Assembly: GCF_013409785.1 (NCBI RefSeq)
Contig: NZ_JACCBV010000001.1
Location: 1,922,001 to 1,986,000 of the forward strand
DNA length: 64,000 bases
Reading direction: 5' to 3'
From: Microbacterium immunditiarum
Lineage (GTDB): Bacteria; Actinomycetota; Actinomycetes; Actinomycetales; Microbacteriaceae
Each line of letters starts with the position of its first letter. Position 1 is the stretch's first letter. The notes below the pieces were generated by a model that was given only the letters and a program-made list of their open reading frames with translations, did no database searches and was not told where the DNA came from. This document shows, piece by piece, positions 42,318-51,365 of the stretch. The position numbers and the translations under genes are program-made.

Positions 42318-43784
42318 ATGGAGAACACCGCATCGTCGCTCGCCGTGATCGTCCTCGCCGCGGGCCAGGGCACGCGCATGAAGTCCCGCACGCCGAAGGT
42401 CCTGCACGGCATCGGCGGCAGGCCGCTCGTCGCGCATGTGCTCGACGCCGCGCACGCCCTGTCGCCCGAGCGCGTCGTCGTCGTCGTGCGCCACGAGCGC
42501 GAGGCGGTCGCGTCCGCGATCAGCGAGCTCGACCCCGCCGCGGTCGTCGTCGACCAGGACGAGATCCCCGGCACGGGACGTGCCGTCGAGGTGGCGCTCC
42601 CCGTCCTCGACGGATTCGCAGGAGACGTGCTCGTGCTGAGCGGCGACGTCCCGCTCCTCGAGCCCTCGACGCTCGCCGACCTCGTCGCGACCCACCGCGC
42701 GCGCCGCGCGGCCGTGACGCTGCTGAGCGCGGTCGTCGGCGATCCATCGGGCTACGGCCGGGTCATCCGTGACGACTCGGGCGACGTCCGCCGCATCGTC
42801 GAGCAGAAGGACGCGACCGACGACGAGGCATCCGTCAGCGAGATCAACGCCGGCGTGTACGTGTTCCGCGTCGACGCGCTGCGCACGCATCTGCCGCGCC
42901 TCGACTCCGCCAACGCGCAGGGCGAGCGCTACCTCACCGACGTCGTGGGTCTCGCGCGCGGCGAGGGCGAGGTCGTGTCGGTCCAGCAGGCGCCGGATGC
43001 CGCGGCCGCGCTCGGCGTGAACGACCGAGCCCAGCTCGCCGAGGCCGCGCGAATCCTCAACCAGCGCATCGTGCGCCGGTGGCAGCTCGAGGGCGTGACG
43101 ATCCAGGATCCCGCCACGACGTGGATCGACGTGACGGCGACGCTCGCCCCCGACGTGGTGGTCCTTCCCAACACGCACATCCTCCGGTCGACGACGGTCG
43201 CGACGGGTGCCGTGATCGGCCCTGACACGACGCTGGTCGACTGCGAGGTGGGCGAGCAGGCGACCGTGCGCCGGGCGGACGCGACCCTCGCCGTCATCGG
43301 CGCGGGCGCGAGCGTCGGGCCCTTCGCGTACCTGCGCCCGGGCACGTACCTCGGCGACAAGGGGAAGATCGGCACGTTCGTCGAGACGAAGAACTCCACG
43401 ATCGGCGAGCGCAGCAAGGTGCCGCACCTGTCGTACATCGGCGATACCACGATCGGCACGGGGGTGAACCTCGGCGCCGGTGCGATCACCGCGAACTACG
43501 ACGATCTCGCCAAGCACCGCACCGAGATCGGCGACGAGGTGCACAGCGGGTCGCACAACGTCTTCGTCGCGCCCGTTAGGATCGGAGACGGAGCGAAGAC
43601 CGGGGCGGGGGCCGTGATCCGCAAGGATGTCCCCGCTGGCGCCCTGGCCTTGAGCGTGTCACCCCAGCGCAACATCGAGGGGTGGGTCGAGAAGAACAGA
43701 CCGGGAACCGCGGCGGCCGAAGTGGCGGCCAAGGCCCGAAGCGCACAGAAGGCGGACGATGGGGCGCAAGAACAAGACGGTTGA
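42318..43784 (+). CDS. glmU: Bifunctional UDP-N-acetylglucosamine pyrophosphorylase / glucosamine-1-phosphate N-acetyltransferase
   Basis: Makes UDP-GlcNAc for peptidoglycan. 488 residues: N-terminal uridyltransferase (LAAGQGTRMKS, GDVPLLEP, GYGRVIRD) and C-terminal left-handed beta-helix acetyltransferase (GPFAYLRPGTYLG, ETKNSTIG, NLGAGAITANYDD). A start at 42318 places LAAGQGTRM at the normal distance; it lies one base from the tRNA and the only SD-like sequence (GGAG) is inside the tRNA acceptor, 1 base away. Initiation is therefore probably leaderless after tRNA processing. Its end overlaps prs by 26 bases. Confidence 0.95.
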   Translation: MENTASSLAVIVLAAGQGTRMKSRTPKVLHGIGGRPLVAHVLDAAHALSPERVVVVVRHEREAVASAISELDPAAVVVDQDEIPGTGRAVEVALPVLDGFAGDVLVLSGDVPLLEPSTLADLVATHRARRAAVTLLSAVVGDPSGYGRVIRDDSGDVRRIVEQKDATDDEASVSEINAGVYVFRVDALRTHLPRLDSANAQGERYLTDVVGLARGEGEVVSVQQAPDAAAALGVNDRAQLAEAARILNQRIVRRWQLEGVTIQDPATTWIDVTATLAPDVVVLPNTHILRSTTVATGAVIGPDTTLVDCEVGEQATVRRADATLAVIGAGASVGPFAYLRPGTYLGDKGKIGTFVETKNSTIGERSKVPHLSYIGDTTIGTGVNLGAGAITANYDDLAKHRTEIGDEVHSGSHNVFVAPVRIGDGAKTGAGAVIRKDVPAGALALSVSPQRNIEGWVEKNRPGTAAAEVAAKARSAQKADDGAQEQDG

Positions 43785-44793
43785 CCTCGATCGAGAGCAC
43801 GACATCGCCCCAGGGCTCGTCGCGAAGACCAAGAAGCGCCTCGTCGTCGCATCCGGTCGATCTCATCCCGAGCTTGCGAGCCAGGTCGCGAAGGCGCTGG
43901 GCACCGAGCTCGTCCCCACCGAGTACCGCACGTTCGCATCGGGTGAGATCCTGACCCGGTTCGAGGTCTCGATCCGCGGGTGCGACATGTTCCTCATCCA
44001 GTCGTTCGGCCAGCCGGTGAACGAGTGGATGATGGAGCTGCTCATCATGCTCGACGCGGCGAAGCGGGCGTCCGCCAAGCGAATCACCGTCGTGGCGCCG
44101 TACTTCCCGTACTCCCGGCAGGACAAGAAGGGCCGCGGCCGCGAGCCGATCAGCGCGCGCCTCGTCGCCGACCTGCTCAAGACGGCCGGCGCCGATCGCG
44201 TCATGAGCGTCGATCTGCACGCGGCGCAGGTGCAGGGCTTCTTCGACGGGCCGGTCGACCACCTCTTCGCCAAGCCGGTGCTGCTCGAGTACTTCCAGCG
44301 CACCCTGACCGAAGAGGATCGTGCGAAGCTCACGGTCGTTTCGCCCGACACGGGGCGTGTGCGCGTCGCCGACACGTGGTCCGACAGCCTCGGCGCCCCG
44401 CTCGCGATCATCCACAAGCGCCGCGACCCGAACGTCGCCAACCAGGTCACCGTCAACGAGATCGTCGGCCGCGTCAATGGCCGGGTGTGCCTGCTCGTCG
44501 ACGACATGATCGACACGGGCGGCACGATCGTGAAGGCGGCGGAGGCCCTCAAAGCGAACGGCGCCGAGCGCGTGATCGTCGCGGCGACGCATCCGGTCTT
44601 CAGCGATCCCGCGTCCGAGCGCCTGCAGAGCGATTCGATCGACGAGGTCGTCGTGACCGACACGATCCCCATCCCGCTCGACAAGCGCTTCCCGAGCCTC
44701 ACGATTCTTCCGATCGCCCCGCTGCTGGCGCGCGCGATCAAGGAGGTCTTCGAAGACGGCTCGGTCACGCGCATGTTCGACGGAGCCGCCTGA
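43759..44793 (+). CDS. prs: Ribose-phosphate pyrophosphokinase
   Basis: Makes PRPP from ribose-5-phosphate and ATP. 344 residues; the flexible loop KRRDPNV, YFPYSRQDKKGRGREP, SVDLHAAQVQGFFD and the PRPP-binding CLLVDDMIDTGGTI are intact. The basic N-terminal extension (MGRKNKTVDLDREH) is usual in this family of Actinobacteria. AGAAGG lies 6-7 bases before the ATG, inside the glmU end, so glmU and prs are coupled and both feed nucleotide-sugar synthesis. Confidence 0.95.
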   Translation: MGRKNKTVDLDREHDIAPGLVAKTKKRLVVASGRSHPELASQVAKALGTELVPTEYRTFASGEILTRFEVSIRGCDMFLIQSFGQPVNEWMMELLIMLDAAKRASAKRITVVAPYFPYSRQDKKGRGREPISARLVADLLKTAGADRVMSVDLHAAQVQGFFDGPVDHLFAKPVLLEYFQRTLTEEDRAKLTVVSPDTGRVRVADTWSDSLGAPLAIIHKRRDPNVANQVTVNEIVGRVNGRVCLLVDDMIDTGGTIVKAAEALKANGAERVIVAATHPVFSDPASERLQSDSIDEVVVTDTIPIPLDKRFPSLTILPIAPLLARAIKEVFEDGSVTRMFDGAA

Positions 44794-44822
44794 CCCCACC
44801 GTCCCGCGCGCGAGGAGCCGCC

Positions 44823-47579
44823 ATGGCAGAGCAGAGCAGCACCGCGGGTACCCTCAGCATCGCACCCGAGCGGCCGTACGCGCTGCCGGTCGACGACGTC
44901 GCCGAGGCGCTTGGAACAGGTTTGGAAGGCCTGTCGTCGGCAGCCGCCGCCGACCGGCTCGAAGAGCACGGCCCGAATCTGCTGCCCGAGCCGAAGCGCA
45001 AGCCCGCGATTCTCCGCTTCCTCGCACACTTCAACGACACGCTGATCTACATCCTGCTCGGCGCGGCCGCGGTCAAGGCGATCATGCAGGACTGGCTCGA
45101 CTTCTGGGTCATCATGTCGGTCGCCATCATCAACGCGGTGATCGGCTACGTGCAGGAAGGCCGCGCCGAGAAGGCGCTCGCCGGCATCCGCGGCATGCTG
45201 TCGGCCGATGCGAGCGCGCGCCGCGACGGACGCTGGGTCACCGTCGTCGCTGCCGACCTCGTTCCCGGAGATGTCGTCCGGCTCGCGCCGGGCGACAAGG
45301 TGCCCGCCGACCTGCGGCTGTTCCAGTCGTTCCAGCTGCGGATCGACGAGTCCGCCCTGACGGGCGAGTCGGTGCCGGCCTCGAAGTCGGTGGATCCGGT
45401 CGCGGCGGATGCCGGGGTCGGCGACCGCGCGTCGATGGCGTTCTCAGGCACGATCGTCGCCGCGGGCCAGGGGCGCGGCATCGTGACCGGCACGGGGGCT
45501 TCGACCGAGATCGGCAAGATCCAGAGCCTCGTCGGAGAGGCGGGTTCGCTCGACACCCCTCTCACGAAGCAGCTCGCCGGGTTCGGGCGCGTGCTGACGC
45601 TCGTGATCCTCGGCATGGCCGTCGTCATGCTCGCGATCGGCCGGTTCCTGCACGGCATGCCGTTCGGCGAGCTCATCTCCGCCACGGTCGGCTTCGCCGT
45701 CGCGGCGATCCCCGAAGGGCTTCCCGCGCTCGTGACGATCACGCTCGCGATCGGCGTCCAGCAGATGGCCAAGCGCCACGCGATCACGCGCAAGCTGCCC
45801 GCCGTCGAGGCGCTGGGTTCGGTCACCACCGTGTGCTCCGACAAGACCGGCACCCTCACTCGGAATGAAATGACCGTGCGGCGCATCGTCACGCGCGTCC
45901 GGGCGTACGGCGTCTCGGGGCTCGGGTACGATCCGCGCGGCGAGATCACACCCGACGGAAGCGAAGGGGCGGATGCTCCCGAGCGCCCCGCACCCGATCT
46001 TGCGGCGATCCTCGCCGTGGCGACTCTGTGCAACGACGCCCACATCGTGCGCGACGCGCCGGCGGCCCAGGATGTCGCCGACACCTCCGCGGGGCGCTGG
46101 TCGCTCGTCGGAGAGCCGACGGAGGGGGCGCTCAAGGTCGTCGCGATGAAGGGCGGCGTCACGAGCGAGGGCACACGCCGCGTGGGAGTGCTGCCGTTCG
46201 ACTCGGCCAACAAGCTCATGGCGACAGTGAACGAGTCCGCCGACCACTCCCGCGCGATCCTCGTCAAGGGCGCGCCCGACCGCCTGCTCGAGCGGTCCTC
46301 GGGCCAGCGGGGCGCTTCCGGCACGGAGCCGCTCGATCTCGCGCTGTGGGGGAGCACGATCGACGAGCTCAGCGCGCAGGGGCTCCGGGTGCTCGCGGCG
46401 GCTCGTCGCCCCGTCGCGCCGCCGGTCGACCATGTGGACCTCGACGACCTTCACGACCTCGAGTTCCTCGGCGTGTGGGGCATCCTCGATCCGCCTCGGC
46501 CGGAGGCGATCGACGCGATCGCGGACTGCCACACCGCCGGCATCCGGGTCAAGATGATCACCGGCGACCACGCCGGGACAGCCCTCGCGATCAGCCGGGA
46601 GATGGGGCTCGTCCCCGACGGCGAGGACGTGCACGTGATCACGGGCACCGAGCTCGAGGGGCTGTCGCAGGAGCAGCTCAAGGAGGTCGTGCGCGAGGTC
46701 GACGTCTACGCGCGCACGAGCCCCGAGCACAAGATCCGCATCGTGCGCGCGCTGCAGGCCCACGACGAGGTCGTGGCGATGACGGGCGACGGCGTCAACG
46801 ACGCACCGGCTCTCACGCGCGCGAACGTGGGCATCGCGATGGGCATCAAGGGCACCGAGGCCACGAAGGAGGCGGCCGAGATCGTCCTCGCCGACGACAA
46901 CTTCGCGACGATCCGCAGCGCGATCCGCGAGGGCCGCCGCATCTACGACAACCTCCGCAAGTCGATCGTCTTCCTGCTGCCGACCAACGGCGCGCAGTCG
47001 CTCGTGATCCTCGTCGCCGTCGTCCTGGGCATCGCCCTGCCGCTCACGCCCGTCCAGGTGCTGTGGGTCAACATGGTGACCGCCGTCACGCTGTCGCTCG
47101 CGCTCGCGTACGAGCCCGGTGAGAAGGGCATCATGCGGCGCCCGCCGCGGCCGCCGGGCGGCTCGATCATCAACCTGCGCGAGCTCGGCTTCGTGCTCAT
47201 CGTGTCGCTGCTCATCGGCGGCGCCACGCTCGGCGTGTTCTACAGCGTCGTCGCCGCCGGCACCGACATCCCGTACGCGCGCACCGAGGCCGTCGCGATG
47301 CTCGCGCTCGGCCAGCTCGCGTACCTGTTCAACTGCCGGTTCCTCACGCGCTCGAGCATCACGTTCGACGTGTTCCGCGGCAACCGGGTCGTGTGGTGGT
47401 CCGCCCTCGCGCTCATCGTGCTGCAGCTCGTCTACACGTACGCGCCGTTCATGAACGACCTGTTCGACTCGCGTCCGCTCACGCTCCAGTCGTGGCTGCT
47501 TCCGCTCGGCTTGTCCGTCGTCCTGTTCTTCGCGATCGAGCTGCTGAAGCTCATTCGCCGCCGCCGAAGCCGCTCGTAG
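44823..47579 (+). CDS. Cation-transporting P-type ATPase (P2, CtpF-like)
   Basis: 918-residue pump with the actuator TGES, phosphorylation site SDKTGTLT (Asp about 340), KGAPD nucleotide loop and TGDGVNDAPAL hinge. TM4 has the P2-type PEGLPA. In TM5 and TM6 the calcium ligands of SERCA are replaced: PTNGAQ has Gln for Glu771 and NMVTAVTLSLALAYEP has Ala for Asp800, as in mycobacterial CtpF-like pumps. The ion is thus uncertain (calcium, sodium or other). GAGGAG lies 6 bases before the ATG. 29 bases after prs, so possibly cotranscribed. Confidence 0.9.
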   Translation: MAEQSSTAGTLSIAPERPYALPVDDVAEALGTGLEGLSSAAAADRLEEHGPNLLPEPKRKPAILRFLAHFNDTLIYILLGAAAVKAIMQDWLDFWVIMSVAIINAVIGYVQEGRAEKALAGIRGMLSADASARRDGRWVTVVAADLVPGDVVRLAPGDKVPADLRLFQSFQLRIDESALTGESVPASKSVDPVAADAGVGDRASMAFSGTIVAAGQGRGIVTGTGASTEIGKIQSLVGEAGSLDTPLTKQLAGFGRVLTLVILGMAVVMLAIGRFLHGMPFGELISATVGFAVAAIPEGLPALVTITLAIGVQQMAKRHAITRKLPAVEALGSVTTVCSDKTGTLTRNEMTVRRIVTRVRAYGVSGLGYDPRGEITPDGSEGADAPERPAPDLAAILAVATLCNDAHIVRDAPAAQDVADTSAGRWSLVGEPTEGALKVVAMKGGVTSEGTRRVGVLPFDSANKLMATVNESADHSRAILVKGAPDRLLERSSGQRGASGTEPLDLALWGSTIDELSAQGLRVLAAARRPVAPPVDHVDLDDLHDLEFLGVWGILDPPRPEAIDAIADCHTAGIRVKMITGDHAGTALAISREMGLVPDGEDVHVITGTELEGLSQEQLKEVVREVDVYARTSPEHKIRIVRALQAHDEVVAMTGDGVNDAPALTRANVGIAMGIKGTEATKEAAEIVLADDNFATIRSAIREGRRIYDNLRKSIVFLLPTNGAQSLVILVAVVLGIALPLTPVQVLWVNMVTAVTLSLALAYEPGEKGIMRRPPRPPGGSIINLRELGFVLIVSLLIGGATLGVFYSVVAAGTDIPYARTEAVAMLALGQLAYLFNCRFLTRSSITFDVFRGNRVVWWSALALIVLQLVYTYAPFMNDLFDSRPLTLQSWLLPLGLSVVLFFAIELLKLIRRRRSRS

Positions 47580-47629
47580 CCGGTCGAGCGGGCGCCCGGC
47601 TGCGGCGCCGAGGTGCTCAGCGCGACCGC

Positions 47630-47635
47630 TAGCGT
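47630..47635 (+). promoter_or_regulatory. Leaderless -10 element (TAGCGT)
   Basis: TAGCGT ends 6 bases before the GTG at 47642. Confidence 0.55.
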
Positions 47636-47641
47636 TGAACC

Positions 47642-48196
47642 GTGACCGACAGCCTCGCAGGGACCGTCGTTGCCGTGGCGCGCGACGACGGCCATCGATT
47701 CAGCAAGCCGACCCGCGACAGCATCACGCTCATCGAAGGACTCGGGGTGGAAGGCGACGCCCACGCCGGAGCCACCGTCAAGCACCGGTCCCGCGTGCGC
47801 CGCGACCCGAGCTCGCCGAACCTGCGGCAGGTGCACCTCATGCACGCGGAGCTCTTCGACGAGGTCGCGCGGCGCGGACATGCGGTCGCCCCCGGTGAGC
47901 TCGGCGAGAACGTGACGACGTCGGGCATCGACCTGCTGTCACTGCCCCGCGGCGCGCGGCTGACACTCGGCGACGAGGCGGTCATCGAGGTCACGGGGCT
48001 GCGCAATCCGTGCACTCAGATCAACGGCCTGTCGGCTGGCCTCATGAAGGAGCTCATCCACGTCGACGAGGACGGCGCCACAGTCCGCCTCGCGGGCGTC
48101 ATGTCGGTCGTCGCGCGGGGCGGCGTCGTGCGCCCCGGCGACGGCATCCGCGTCACCCTCCCCGACGAGCCGCACGAGCCTCTCCCGGTGGTGTGA
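47642..48196 (+). CDS. MOSC-domain protein
   Basis: 184-residue stand-alone MOSC domain. GDAHAGATVKHRSRVRRD, PGELGENVTTSG and the conserved Cys in GLRNPCTQIN are the family marks. MOSC domains bind molybdenum cofactor or carry sulfur to it. It is joined by a GTGA overlap to an RnfD-reductase fusion, hinting that the two form one redox unit (inference). Confidence 0.88.
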   Translation: MTDSLAGTVVAVARDDGHRFSKPTRDSITLIEGLGVEGDAHAGATVKHRSRVRRDPSSPNLRQVHLMHAELFDEVARRGHAVAPGELGENVTTSGIDLLSLPRGARLTLGDEAVIEVTGLRNPCTQINGLSAGLMKELIHVDEDGATVRLAGVMSVVARGGVVRPGDGIRVTLPDEPHEPLPVV

Positions 48197-49770
48197 CCGT
48201 GCCCGCGTGGCTCACGGCGGCGTGGAACCGCGTCTTCGCGCTCCTCGGCCGCGTGTCGATGTACCGGCTGGTGCTGCTCGCGCTCGCCGCGCTCGCCGCG
48301 ATCGCTTTCGTGCTGTCCTTCTTCGGTCTCGTCGGTCCGGGGCCGGGCGAGCTGGTCGCGACGCTCGCGGTGCTCGTTGTCGTGTGCGGGGCGACGGATG
48401 CCGCGGCCCACGCCGTCCTCCGCCTGCCGTGGCGCCTCGAGTCGTCGCTCGTGACCGCCCACATCCTGCTGTTCGTGCTGCGGCCGACGCTCGAGCTCGC
48501 GGGGCTCGGTGGGATCGCGATCGCGGGCGCCGCCGCGTCGCTGTCGAAGTACGTGCTCGCATGGCGCGGCCGGCACGTGTTCAACCCCGCCGCCGTCGGC
48601 GCCACCGTGCTCACGCTGCTCGCCCTCGCATTCCCGGCGCTCGGCACGTCGTCGTGGTGGGTCGGCACTCCCGCGCTCGCAGGACCGGTCGTCGTGCTCG
48701 GCGTCGCGGTGCTGTGGCGCACCGAGAAGCTGCGCATGGTGGCGCTGTTCGTCGTTATCGCCGTCGGCGTCGCGGTGCTGCGCACGTCGGCGCAGTACCA
48801 GGCGGCCGGGACCCCGCTCGACTTCGCACAGGTGTTCTGCCCGGTGCTGTGGTCGTCGCCGTTCCTGTTCCTCGGCGCGTTCATGCTGTCCGAGCCGCTC
48901 ACGATGCCGCCGCGCCGCTGGCAGCAGCTCACGGTCGCCGCTGTCGTCGGCGTGCTCGCCGGGTGGCCGATCGATCTCGGCGCGGTCAGCCTCGGAGAGG
49001 AGCGCGCCCTGCTCATCGGCAACCTCGTGGCGTTCGCGTTCTCGGTGCGGGCCGCCGTCCGCCTCACGCTGCGTTCTCGCCAGGACGTGACCCCGACCGT
49101 GCGCCAGCTCACGTTCGACGCGAAGCGCACCGTGCGGTTCGAGTCCGGGCAGTACATCGAGCTCGATGTGCCGCACCGCCGCCCCGACGCGCGCGGAACG
49201 CGTCGCGAGTTCAGCATCGTCTCCGCGCCCGAGGACCTGCCCGAGCTGCGCATCGCGTTCCGCGAGAGCATGGGCGCACAGGCGGCGCATCCGAGCTCGT
49301 ACAAGCGCGCCCTCGCGCAGGTCACGGCCGGCAACGACCTCGCGGTGACGGGCGTGTGGGGCGATTTCGTCCTTCCGAAGAAGGCTCACGTGCCGCTGCT
49401 CATGGTCGCGGCGGGCATCGGCGTGACGCCGTTCGTATCGCAGCTGCGCCACCTGCGCCTCGCGCAGGAGGACCGCGACATCGTGCTCGTCTACGTCGCG
49501 TCGGATGCCTCCGAGCTCGCGTTCCGCGACGAGATCGAGGCCTCGGGGGTTCCGGTCGTGGTGTTCACGCGCGACCGTCCCGAGAACCTCCCCTCGCACT
49601 GGACGTGGGCGCGCGGGGTGCGCCTCGACGCGGAAGGCCTCGTGCGGGTCGTGCCCGACATCTCGGCCCGCCACGCGTTCGTGTCGGGGCCGCCGAACCT
49701 CATCGCCGACCTCGCGCCGGCGCTCGAGCGCGCGCGGTCGATCACGACCGACGCCTTCAGCGGCTACTGA
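48193..49770 (+). CDS. Fusion of an RnfD/NqrB-like membrane domain and a ferredoxin-NADP reductase domain
   Basis: 525-residue protein. The first ~290 residues are about nine hydrophobic segments resembling RnfD/NqrB (HVFNPAAVGATVLTLL with GAT where the covalent-FMN Thr would be). The C-terminal ~230 residues are a ferredoxin-reductase-like module: FAD-binding RREFSIVSAP, pyridine-nucleotide-binding AAGIGVTPFVSQL and the typical end DAFSGY. No 2Fe-2S domain is attached. It would carry electrons between NAD(P)H and a membrane flavin in one chain. GTG start overlaps the MOSC stop. Partner and direction of electron flow are unknown. Confidence 0.85.
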   Translation: MTVPAWLTAAWNRVFALLGRVSMYRLVLLALAALAAIAFVLSFFGLVGPGPGELVATLAVLVVVCGATDAAAHAVLRLPWRLESSLVTAHILLFVLRPTLELAGLGGIAIAGAAASLSKYVLAWRGRHVFNPAAVGATVLTLLALAFPALGTSSWWVGTPALAGPVVVLGVAVLWRTEKLRMVALFVVIAVGVAVLRTSAQYQAAGTPLDFAQVFCPVLWSSPFLFLGAFMLSEPLTMPPRRWQQLTVAAVVGVLAGWPIDLGAVSLGEERALLIGNLVAFAFSVRAAVRLTLRSRQDVTPTVRQLTFDAKRTVRFESGQYIELDVPHRRPDARGTRREFSIVSAPEDLPELRIAFRESMGAQAAHPSSYKRALAQVTAGNDLAVTGVWGDFVLPKKAHVPLLMVAAGIGVTPFVSQLRHLRLAQEDRDIVLVYVASDASELAFRDEIEASGVPVVVFTRDRPENLPSHWTWARGVRLDAEGLVRVVPDISARHAFVSGPPNLIADLAPALERARSITTDAFSGY

Positions 49771-49898
49771 GCGCGCGGCATCCGTCTCGCGCTGGCGGTC
49801 CGGGTCCTCGCGCCGTCGTTTCCGTCACGCGCGGTGTCGAGAAGGGGGCGCGGATGCCGGAAACGGCAGCGCACGCACCGCGCGCCCGACTGCCGCGG

Positions 49899-51365
49899 TC
49901 AGGCCGGGTCGGACGGCCTCGCGGGCATCCGCAGCTCGAACACGGTGTCGCCCGGCTCGCTGCGCACCGAGAGCGTCCCGCCGTGGGCGTTCGCGATCGC
50001 GCGGGCGATCGACAGGCCGAGGCCGGTCCCGCCCGTCTGGCGCGCGCGCGACCGATCCGCGCGCGCGAAGCGCTCGAACAGCTCGTTCGCGATCGAGGGG
50101 TCGATGCCGGGCCCGTCGTCGCGCACGCGCAGCACGGCGTCCTCGCCGTCGCGCTCCACGCCCACGGCCACCGTCGTGCCGGCCGGCGTGTGCGTCCCCG
50201 CGTTCGCGAGCAGGTTCGCGACGACCTGGCTGAGCCGCACGGCATCGCCCGCCACGACGACCGGGTCGTCGCCGACCGCGAGCTGCCACTCGTGGTCGGG
50301 GTGCGCGGCCCGAGCATCCGTCACGCCGTCGACCGCGAGACGCGTGAGGTCGACCGCTGCGTACACGAGCTCCTGCCCCTCGTCGAGGCGCGCGAGCAGG
50401 AGGAGGTCTTCGACGAGGCGCGTCATCCGCAGCGACTGCGCCTGGATGCGCTCGAGCGAGGTCTCGGTGGTCTCGAGCGCCGCCGGTGCGTCCTCGCGCT
50501 CGAGGGCGCGCAGCGAGAGCTCGGAGTAACCGCGGATCGACGCCAGCGGCGTGCGCAGCTCGTGGCTCGCGTCTGCGACGAAGCGGCGCATCCGCTCCTC
50601 GTTCCGCTGCCGCGCGGCGAGCGAGCTGTCGACGTGGTCGAGGAGCGTGTTGAGGGCGCTGCCCACGCGCCCGACCTCGGTGCGGGGATCGGCCTGCTCG
50701 GCGGGAACGCGCTCGGCGATCGACACCTCTCCCTGCGACAGCGGCAGGCGCGAGACGTCCTCCGCGGTGTCGGCGACCGCCCGGAGCGGGGCCAGCCCTG
50801 CGCGGATGACCCACGCCGTGCCGGTTCCGAGCACGAGGAGTCCGCCCGCGGTGAGGAGCCCGATCGTGACGAGCATGCGGCCGATCGTGGCGGCGACTTC
50901 GTCGCGCGAGAGGCCGACGACGACGATGGACGGGCCCGTCGCCTCGCCGACGACCCGGAACGTCCCGACGGCGTCGATCGTCACGACCAGCGGGCCGTCG
51001 GCGCGCAGGCCGGACGCGAGCTCGCGGAGCTGGTCGTCGGTGAGCGCGGTCACCGTGCCGTCCGCCTCGGTCACGGCGGCCGTCGGGTTTTCGGGCGGCG
51101 TCACGACGGCCAGCAGCAGGCCCGCCTGCTGCGGATGCTGCCGCAGGATTTCCTCCGCGCTCAGCCCGCCCACGATGAGGGGTCGCGCGAGTGAGACGAT
51201 GCGAGCCGTCGTCGCGGAGAGCCGGTTCGTGAGCCCCTCTTCGAGCACTCCGCCCAGCAGCGCGCTCGTCGCGACGCCGACGAGCACCATGATGAGCGAG
51301 GTGATGGCCACGACCGTGACGATGAGGCGGCGCTGCAGCGTCCACGGCCGCCGCGCTGCGGTCAT
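49899..51365 (-). CDS. Two-component sensor histidine kinase
   Basis: 488-residue membrane kinase: TM1 near residues 12-35, an extracytoplasmic domain of about 120 residues, TM2 near 165-190, HAMP, then the H-box ADASHELRTPLASIRGYSEL, N-box VVANLLANAG, G1 DDGPGIDP, F and G2 GTGLGLSIARAI. This layout matches the actinobacterial TrcS/TcrY-like kinases. ATG at 51365 lies in an ATGA overlap with the regulator gene, which precedes it. Confidence 0.93.
   Translation of the reverse strand: MTAARRPWTLQRRLIVTVVAITSLIMVLVGVATSALLGGVLEEGLTNRLSATTARIVSLARPLIVGGLSAEEILRQHPQQAGLLLAVVTPPENPTAAVTEADGTVTALTDDQLRELASGLRADGPLVVTIDAVGTFRVVGEATGPSIVVVGLSRDEVAATIGRMLVTIGLLTAGGLLVLGTGTAWVIRAGLAPLRAVADTAEDVSRLPLSQGEVSIAERVPAEQADPRTEVGRVGSALNTLLDHVDSSLAARQRNEERMRRFVADASHELRTPLASIRGYSELSLRALEREDAPAALETTETSLERIQAQSLRMTRLVEDLLLLARLDEGQELVYAAVDLTRLAVDGVTDARAAHPDHEWQLAVGDDPVVVAGDAVRLSQVVANLLANAGTHTPAGTTVAVGVERDGEDAVLRVRDDGPGIDPSIANELFERFARADRSRARQTGGTGLGLSIARAIANAHGGTLSVRSEPGDTVFELRMPARPSDPA

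Noticed and set aside
42261..42333. GTG/ATG starts for glmU inside the tRNA (frame MRSRFESWRRS)
   Set aside because: That frame start lies within the tRNA T arm; the peptide is tRNA sequence read through and the family start fits 42318.
49771..49898. CGTTTCCG and CGGAAACG inverted pair between the RnfD fusion and the kinase gene
   Set aside because: Arms of 8 bases are separated by about 40 bases, too weak to call a terminator.
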